Source of the DNA: an uncultured Prevotella sp.
GTDB lineage: Bacteria; Bacteroidota; Bacteroidia; Bacteroidales; Bacteroidaceae
Length of the DNA stretch: 10,288 bases
Reading direction: 5' to 3'
Assembly (NCBI GenBank): GCA_947072805.1
Contig: CAMTJK010000118.1
Location: 1 to 10,288, forward strand
Under the pieces are notes generated by a model. The model saw only the letters and a program-made list of their open reading frames with translations, was not told where the DNA came from and made no database searches. How positions within the stretch are numbered: position 1 is the first letter of the stretch; each line of letters begins with the position of its first letter. Positions 6,355 to 10,288 of the stretch are shown piece by piece. The position numbers were made by a program, and so were the translations under genes.

Positions 6355-7181
6355 AGTTCGTCGGTTATTTTCAGTATTTCTTTGTCCCAATCGTAGCTCA
6401 AGGGGTTAATTACCACCACCCGTGCGCCTGTTCCCCGGCTTACGATGTCGCTGTTGCGGTTGGCAAATTCCTTCTGCATGAACATCAGTTTTGCCCCTTG
6501 CCTCTTGGCGTTGTCTATAAGATTCTGCAGCGAAGCTGCCGAGGGCTCGCGTCCGTCCTCTTCGATGGCAAGCTGCTTCAGTCCGTAGTCGTATGCGTAG
6601 TAGCTTAGTGCAGGATGATAGATGATGAACGAGCGTTTGTCGAGCGAGCGCAACTTCTCTGATATCACGGCGTCGGTCTTTATTATTACGTCGCGCAGAG
6701 AGTCGAGGTTGCTTTTGAAGAACATCGAGTCTTTGGCATCTATGCGTGCGAGCGAGCAGTATATGTTGTATGCCATGCGCAGTGCGTTGGCGGGCGACAT
6801 CCATGTGTGCGGGTCGCCGGTGGCTCCTGTGGTGGGTAGGGGGCGTATGCCCTGTGAGGCATCGGCTATGATGAGATGCGGAGCGTTGTTTTTCAGCCGA
6901 TTCATCCATGTCTGTTCAAATCCGAGATTTCCCACCTTTATATATAGGTCGCTGTTGGTGAGAGCCACCATCTGCCGTGCCGTCGGTTCGTAGGTTTCGG
7001 GATTGTTGCCGCTTGGCACCATTGTCACCACGTCTATTCTGTCGCGTGCTATCTGTTCCACGAAGTATCGTAGCGGCTCTATGCTTACCGTGACCACGGG
7101 CTTTACGGGTTCCGGATTGTCATGGCACGCCACGGCAAGTGCGGCAGCGATGGCGAGAAGCAGTATATTCTTGATTTTCAT
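6342..7181 (-). CDS. Metal ABC transporter substrate-binding lipoprotein (ZnuA-like)
   Basis: This 279-residue protein belongs to the cluster A-I metal-binding proteins (ZnuA/PsaA/TroA type), which capture Zn, Mn or Fe for an ABC importer. A lipoprotein signal ends in AVAC with C19 as the lipidated residue, so it should be membrane-anchored facing the periplasm. Family blocks are visible: YEPTARQ (64-70), DPHTWMSP (123-130) with H125, and YHPALSYYAYDYGL (188-201) with H189. Two expected ligand positions differ. The usual DPH before YEPT reads NPE (E62), and the late DPLG-type aspartate reads NPLS (N259). There is no His-rich loop. The stop codon overlaps the ATPase start by 13 nt, indicating coupled translation. 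It lies 39 nt after the YqaA-like gene with no promoter seen. The metal is uncertain. Confidence 0.87.
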   Translation of the reverse strand: MKIKNILLLAIAAALAVACHDNPEPVKPVVTVSIEPLRYFVEQIARDRIDVVTMVPSGNNPETYEPTARQMVALTNSDLYIKVGNLGFEQTWMNRLKNNAPHLIIADASQGIRPLPTTGATGDPHTWMSPANALRMAYNIYCSLARIDAKDSMFFKSNLDSLRDVIIKTDAVISEKLRSLDKRSFIIYHPALSYYAYDYGLKQLAIEEDGREPSAASLQNLIDNAKRQGAKLMFMQKEFANRNSDIVSRGTGARVVVINPLSYDWDKEILKITDELCKQ

Positions 7182-7220
7182 TCGTTTTCTTTTTGGTTGG
7201 TTTTACATGTGAAGAGTTTT

Positions 7221-7673
7221 TTACATGACGAAGCTTGCCCCGTAGACAAGCACCACGTAGCGCAGAATCTTTCCTATGGATATGCTTATAATCGAAATGG
7301 GTATGTTGGCGCGCATTAGTCCGAGTGCTATCGTGATGGCGCTGCCGAGAATGGGCAGGAAGGCGAAGAATCCCATCCATGCTCCGTGCCCTGCCATGAA
7401 GCGTTCCGCCTTGTCGAGGTCTTTCTTCTTAACGTGCAGATATTTCTCTATCCACTCCAGCTTGCCCTGACGCCCCACGAAGTAGTTGAACATTCCGCCC
7501 ACCACGTTGCCTATCGAGGCGTAAACTATGAGGCTTATGGGGTTTAGGTCGGCTGCGAGCAGTGCCAGCATTACCGCCTCGCTGCTGAACGGAAAGAAGC
7601 TGCCGGCGAGAAAAGCCGACAGAAGCATGCCCCAGTATCCGTAATTTATGAGAAAGTCTACTATGATATCCAT
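7221..7673 (-). CDS. YqaA/DedA-family small membrane protein
   Basis: This 150-residue integral membrane protein carries the VTT/SNARE-associated fold of the DedA superfamily and is closest in size and pattern to YqaA. Relatives in the superfamily have been linked to membrane homeostasis and lipid-carrier flipping; the role of this subfamily is not established. Hydrophobic segments lie at about 14-40, 46-66, 98-120 and 124-147. Characteristic stretches are SFFPFSSEAVMLAL (25-38), GNVVGGMFNYFVGR (55-68), and FLPILGSAITIALGLMR (105-121), the re-entrant-loop region. A lysine-rich cytoplasmic stretch KKKDLDKAERF lies at 82-92. Its ATG overlaps the stop of the upstream membrane-protein gene by 13 nt (ATGGATATCATAG), suggesting translational coupling. 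Confidence 0.85.
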   Translation of the reverse strand: MDIIVDFLINYGYWGMLLSAFLAGSFFPFSSEAVMLALLAADLNPISLIVYASIGNVVGGMFNYFVGRQGKLEWIEKYLHVKKKDLDKAERFMAGHGAWMGFFAFLPILGSAITIALGLMRANIPISIISISIGKILRYVVLVYGASFVM

Positions 7674-8665
7674 ATATTATAAGCGGTAATCAGCAGTGCC
7701 GTCACCGTTATCAGGTGGAAGGCTATGTTCGTTATGCGTGTCTGTGTGAGCGAGATGAAGTGTGCTATGAGAGGCGATGTGTTGAGAATCATCATGCCAG
7801 TGAGGAAATTGTAGTGTTGTGGCTGCAGGATGAGGAATACAAGCGACACGAAGTTCATCACGATAAAGAAGTTGTAGAGCATGCGTATGCGTATCTTGTC
7901 CTTGTAGCTTGTACGGTAGAAGTGTATGGTGCCGGTTATTCCGAGCACTACGATGAACGCCAGCGACACGAGGCGTGGCACGTTGAGCACCGAATAGTCG
8001 GGACTGCCAAAGCATTCGGCGAGCAGGGCGAAGTGCCGAGCCGGTACGGAGATGTCCTCGTTGAGCACGAATGTCACCGCCGCAAACCAGTAGGGCGTGA
8101 TGAGCCCGAACAGCGTGGCAAGGAAGTTGCGCCAGCTTGCGGCCTGCAGGCAAACCACGCTGAGAAGCCAGAAAAAGGGAATGAAGAAGAGCATTTCAAC
8201 GTAGAGCATGCTCGAGATGCCGAGAAAGACGTAGCTGTAATACATGCGTCCCATGGAGCTGCGGTTCTGATAGGTGTGAAACAGCACCGAGTAGGCAGCT
8301 ATTATGCACACTAATGCCACCGAGCAGGCTACGTCGGGCGCTGCCGTTCCCACATATCTGCCCGCCAGGTGTATGCCTATGTTGGCAGAACGGTCGTCGG
8401 GTGGGGCGATGCAGGCACGTGTCAGCGGGCATATCATGGCTGACAGCACAATAAAGGCGCACGACACCATACGGCTGTATATACGTATGAGTGCGTTGCT
8501 CGTGTTGAGCTCCATGATAAGAGCGGTGGAGATGACGAAGCAGGCGAACGGAATCCACATCCGCCCTTCTGTCGCGCCTCCTGCCAGCCACGCCGCCGCG
8601 CCGTAACAGACTACAGCCGGCAGTGTGGTCTTGCTTTCGGATATACGGTTTTGTAGTCGCTTCAT
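7661..8665 (-). CDS. Polytopic membrane protein of unknown function
   Basis: I do not recognise this 334-residue protein with confidence. It has about ten hydrophobic segments, roughly at 15-30, 36-52, 66-83, 110-131, 143-174 (long, probably two), 181-201, 231-249, 263-280, 286-306 and 312-332. A polar loop at 84-108 and another at 202-228 lie between them. There is no signal peptide, ATP-binding motif or clear catalytic pattern. It follows purD by 54 nt on the same strand and overlaps the YqaA-like gene, so it is probably expressed with both. Size and hydrophobicity resemble uncharacterised Bacteroidota membrane proteins near purD (possibly the DUF6427 type), but I cannot confirm this. It lacks the features I would expect of a metal ABC-3 permease. 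Confidence 0.75.
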   Translation of the reverse strand: MKRLQNRISESKTTLPAVVCYGAAAWLAGGATEGRMWIPFACFVISTALIMELNTSNALIRIYSRMVSCAFIVLSAMICPLTRACIAPPDDRSANIGIHLAGRYVGTAAPDVACSVALVCIIAAYSVLFHTYQNRSSMGRMYYSYVFLGISSMLYVEMLFFIPFFWLLSVVCLQAASWRNFLATLFGLITPYWFAAVTFVLNEDISVPARHFALLAECFGSPDYSVLNVPRLVSLAFIVVLGITGTIHFYRTSYKDKIRIRMLYNFFIVMNFVSLVFLILQPQHYNFLTGMMILNTSPLIAHFISLTQTRITNIAFHLITVTALLITAYNIWIS

Positions 8666-8719
8666 GCCGTGTCAGCCGTTGCCACCTTTCGTAGTGTTAT
8701 GCACCTTATGCCGTTCCGG

Positions 8720-9988
8720 TTACAGGTCGGCGCCGATGTCCCTGCGGAAATACTTGTCGGTGAACTGTATCTTCTGTGCCTCTTCAAACGATTTCTGCAA
8801 AGCCTCTGCCTTGTCGCGTCCGTAGGAGCTCACGGCAATCACGCGTCCGCCGTTGGTCACCACGGTTCCGTCCTTGAGGGCTGTGCCGGCGTGGAACACT
8901 ATGCTTCCATCCACCTTGTCTATGCCCTCTATGGCGTAGCCTTTCTTGTATTCCTGCGGATAACCGCCGCTTACGAGCATTACGCATACGGCAGCGCGTT
9001 CGTCAAACTCGATGTTGCGGCTGTCGAGATTGCCCTCGGCAACACCCTCGAACAGATCTACGATGTCGCTTTTCAGGCGCAGCATGACGCTTTCCGTCTC
9101 GGGGTCGCCCATGCGGCAGTTGTATTCTATCACCATTGGCTCGCCTTTCACGTTGATAAGACCGAAGAATATGAAGCCCTTATAGTCGATGCCCTCTTCG
9201 GCGAGCCCGTCCACGGTGGGACGTATTATGCGGTCTTCCACCTTTTTCATCCATTCCTTTGTGGCAAACGGCACCGGTGTTACGCTGCCCATGCCGCCGG
9301 TGTTCAGGCCGGTGTCGTGTTCGCCTATGCGCTTGTAGTCTTTGGCTTCGGGCAGAATCTTATAGTTTTTGCCGTCGGTGAGAACGAATACCGAACACTC
9401 TATTCCGCTCAGGAACTCTTCTATCACCACCTGTGCCGAGGCGTTGCCGAACATGCCTCCCAGCATTTCCTTCAGTTCCTTCTTTGCCTCGTCGAGTGTG
9501 GGCACTATGAGAACGCCCTTGCCGGCGCACAGTCCGTCGGCTTTGAGCACGTAGGGTGCTTCGAGAGTTTCAAGGAAGGCGAGACCCTCTTCGAGCGTAT
9601 TGCCGTCGAAGGTGCGGTATTTGGCTGTGGGTATGTTGTGTCTTGACATGAAGGCCTTGGCAAAATCTTTGCTTCCCTCCAGTACGGCACCGGCTTTAGA
9701 CGGTCCGATGACGGGAATGCCTGCCGTGCGGCTGTCGCTCTTGAAGTCGTCGTAGATGCCCTTGACGAGTGGGTCTTCCGGTCCAACCACCACCATGTCG
9801 ATGGCGTTCTGCTTCACGAAGTCTTTCAGTTTTTCAAACTCATTGACTCCTATCGCCACGTTTTCGCCGCAGTCTGATGTGCCGGCATTTCCCGGTGCGA
9901 TGTACAGTTTCTCTACTTTCTTGCTTTGCGCAATCTTCCATGCCAGGGCGTGCTCGCGGCCGCCGCTTCCTAAGAGTAGTATTTTCAT
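8720..9988 (-). CDS. purD: Phosphoribosylamine-glycine ligase (GAR synthetase)
   Basis: PurD joins 5-phosphoribosylamine to glycine with ATP, the second step of de novo purine synthesis. From the ATG at 9988 the protein has 422 residues, the usual length, and begins MKILLLGSGGREHA, the canonical N-terminal nucleotide-fold motif. An ATG 24 nt upstream would add eight residues rich in Gln and His and is unlikely. The ATP-grasp features follow: GPEDPL (69-74), GPSKAGA (95-101), KADGLCAGKGV (149-159), NTGGMGSVTP (229-238) and EYNCRMGDPETE (288-299), which carries metal and ATP ligands. All key residues appear intact. It is the first gene of a leftward run of five. Its promoter, about 100 nt upstream, has an operator-like inverted repeat. 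Confidence 0.96.
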   Translation of the reverse strand: MKILLLGSGGREHALAWKIAQSKKVEKLYIAPGNAGTSDCGENVAIGVNEFEKLKDFVKQNAIDMVVVGPEDPLVKGIYDDFKSDSRTAGIPVIGPSKAGAVLEGSKDFAKAFMSRHNIPTAKYRTFDGNTLEEGLAFLETLEAPYVLKADGLCAGKGVLIVPTLDEAKKELKEMLGGMFGNASAQVVIEEFLSGIECSVFVLTDGKNYKILPEAKDYKRIGEHDTGLNTGGMGSVTPVPFATKEWMKKVEDRIIRPTVDGLAEEGIDYKGFIFFGLINVKGEPMVIEYNCRMGDPETESVMLRLKSDIVDLFEGVAEGNLDSRNIEFDERAAVCVMLVSGGYPQEYKKGYAIEGIDKVDGSIVFHAGTALKDGTVVTNGGRVIAVSSYGRDKAEALQKSFEEAQKIQFTDKYFRRDIGADL

Positions 9989-10080
9989 ATATGTATGTTG
10001 ATGTTGTTGCATGTCCGGTCATGACTGCTTTGCCGTGCCGCTTACGGTTCTGCGGTTCACTAAAACAGCCCCATTTCGGT

Positions 10081-10109
10081 GTAAATACGTTGCAAAGTTA
10101 GGTATTTAC
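10081..10109. promoter_or_regulatory. Operator-like inverted repeat on the purD promoter
   Basis: GTAAATAC (10081-10088) and GTATTTAC (10102-10109) form a perfect 8-bp inverted repeat with a 13-nt spacer. The spacer contains the whole purD -7 box. The half-sites are 21 bp apart, two helical turns, as expected for a dimeric DNA-binding protein. No regulator is identified, and the AT-rich sequence makes chance possible. Confidence 0.45.
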
Positions 10110-10123
10110 GTCGAAATCGCAAA
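10093..10123 (-). promoter_or_regulatory. purD promoter, Bacteroidota type
   Basis: On the minus strand TTTG (10123 down to 10120) is followed after exactly 19 nt by TAACTTTG (10100 down to 10093). Both elements match the Bacteroidota primary sigma consensus, and the spacing is optimal. Initiation would fall near 10086, leaving a leader of about 98 nt. This is the best promoter in the window and probably serves the whole five-gene leftward run. Confidence 0.82.
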
Positions 10124-10288
10124 CGGATATGTCATATATAAATGTTAAATAAGGGCCTGTTTGGCTTCCGGAATGCTGAAAAAACAGCGGTTTCATCTCC
10201 GGGATGACGGACAGCTGACGGAAGGAGAGCGGGTACGGGCTCGTAACTGCACTTAATGAAAGTTAATTTGTAAAGATATTTGGTCGAA

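Larger units (their letters stand above)
9989..10288. other. purD leader, promoter and upstream non-coding DNA
   Basis: This 300-bp stretch holds the purD leader (9989-10086), the purD promoter and about 160 bp upstream. The leader has short CCGC/GCGG and CATG pairings but no riboswitch fold that I recognise. Upstream I see a small hairpin GCTG-A6-CAGC (10175-10188) and a direct repeat TGACGGA (10205-10211 and 10216-10222) at 11-bp period. The last 40 bp are AT-rich and may belong to a promoter for a gene beyond the window, but no good match is complete. Confidence 0.5.

Noticed and set aside
7715..8314. A 199-codon plus-strand frame opposite the polytopic membrane protein
   Set aside because: It is highly charged and His/Glu-rich, the mirror image of hydrophobic codons. 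The minus-strand frame gives coherent membrane segments and overlaps its neighbour sensibly.
7661..8665. The polytopic protein as the missing metal ABC permease
   Set aside because: It has more hydrophobic segments than a typical ABC-3 permease, long polar loops, no recognisable permease motif, and is separated from the ABC genes by the YqaA-like gene. It cannot be fully excluded without a profile search.
8669..9646. A 325-codon open frame on the plus strand opposite purD
   Set aside because: It lies entirely antisense to purD with its many intact ATP-grasp motifs. Composition is skewed (His, Val, Ala, Tyr rich) as expected from reading biased codons backwards, and no family motif is visible.
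9989..10086. A possible purine riboswitch in the purD leader
   Set aside because: The leader has only short GC pairings. I see no three-way junction with the conserved loop sequences of purine aptamers.
10173..10256. A possible 27-residue peptide on the plus strand near the right edge
   Set aside because: It is short, charged, and has no promoter or conservation evidence; it overlaps the small hairpin and TGACGGA repeat, which look non-coding.

Overview
The window looks like chromosomal housekeeping DNA from a member of the Bacteroidales, most likely a Prevotella-like organism. The order-level call rests on three things. Four genes are preceded by the Bacteroidota-type -7 element TAnnTTTG (metY, frr, mnmA, purD), and the purD copy has a full -33 TTTG at 19 nt spacing. 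Leaders are A-rich without obvious Shine-Dalgarno sequences. The MnmA, RsgA and metal-ABC proteins have a Bacteroidota flavour. The genus is inference.

Layout from left to right. (1) A leftward two-gene sulfur operon: metY (O-acetylhomoserine sulfhydrylase) then cysK (cysteine synthase), closed by a strong hairpin terminator at 147-185. (2) A 301-bp AT-rich divergent control region (2491-2791) with back-to-back promoters for metY and frr and four copies of the palindrome GTATAC. (3) A rightward block for translation: frr (ribosome recycling factor, with its own terminator), rsgA (30S maturation GTPase) and mnmA (tRNA 2-thiouridylase, own promoter). (4) A 51-bp convergent gap holding a 12-bp direct repeat with 23-bp period. 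(5) A leftward run of five genes starting at purD: purD, a polytopic membrane protein of unknown function, a small YqaA/DedA-type membrane protein, a metal-binding lipoprotein and a metal-type ABC ATPase. Two of its junctions are 13-nt stop/start overlaps, so the last genes are probably translated in coupled pairs. The purD promoter at the far right has an 8-bp perfect inverted repeat around its -7 box.

How the genes fit together: metY and cysK both fix sulfide into amino acids. frr, rsgA and mnmA all serve the ribosome or tRNA. The purD run mixes purine synthesis with membrane and metal-uptake functions. The metal ABC system lacks a recognisable permease in the window, and its binding protein has changes at two of the usual ligand positions.

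I see no mobile element, CRISPR array, rRNA, tRNA, phage gene or defence system. The observations most worth following are regulatory and repeat-level: the GTATAC cluster, the GACCnnTTTGGG intergenic repeats, the purD operator-like dyad and the permease-less metal ABC pair. None amounts to a demonstrated new system.
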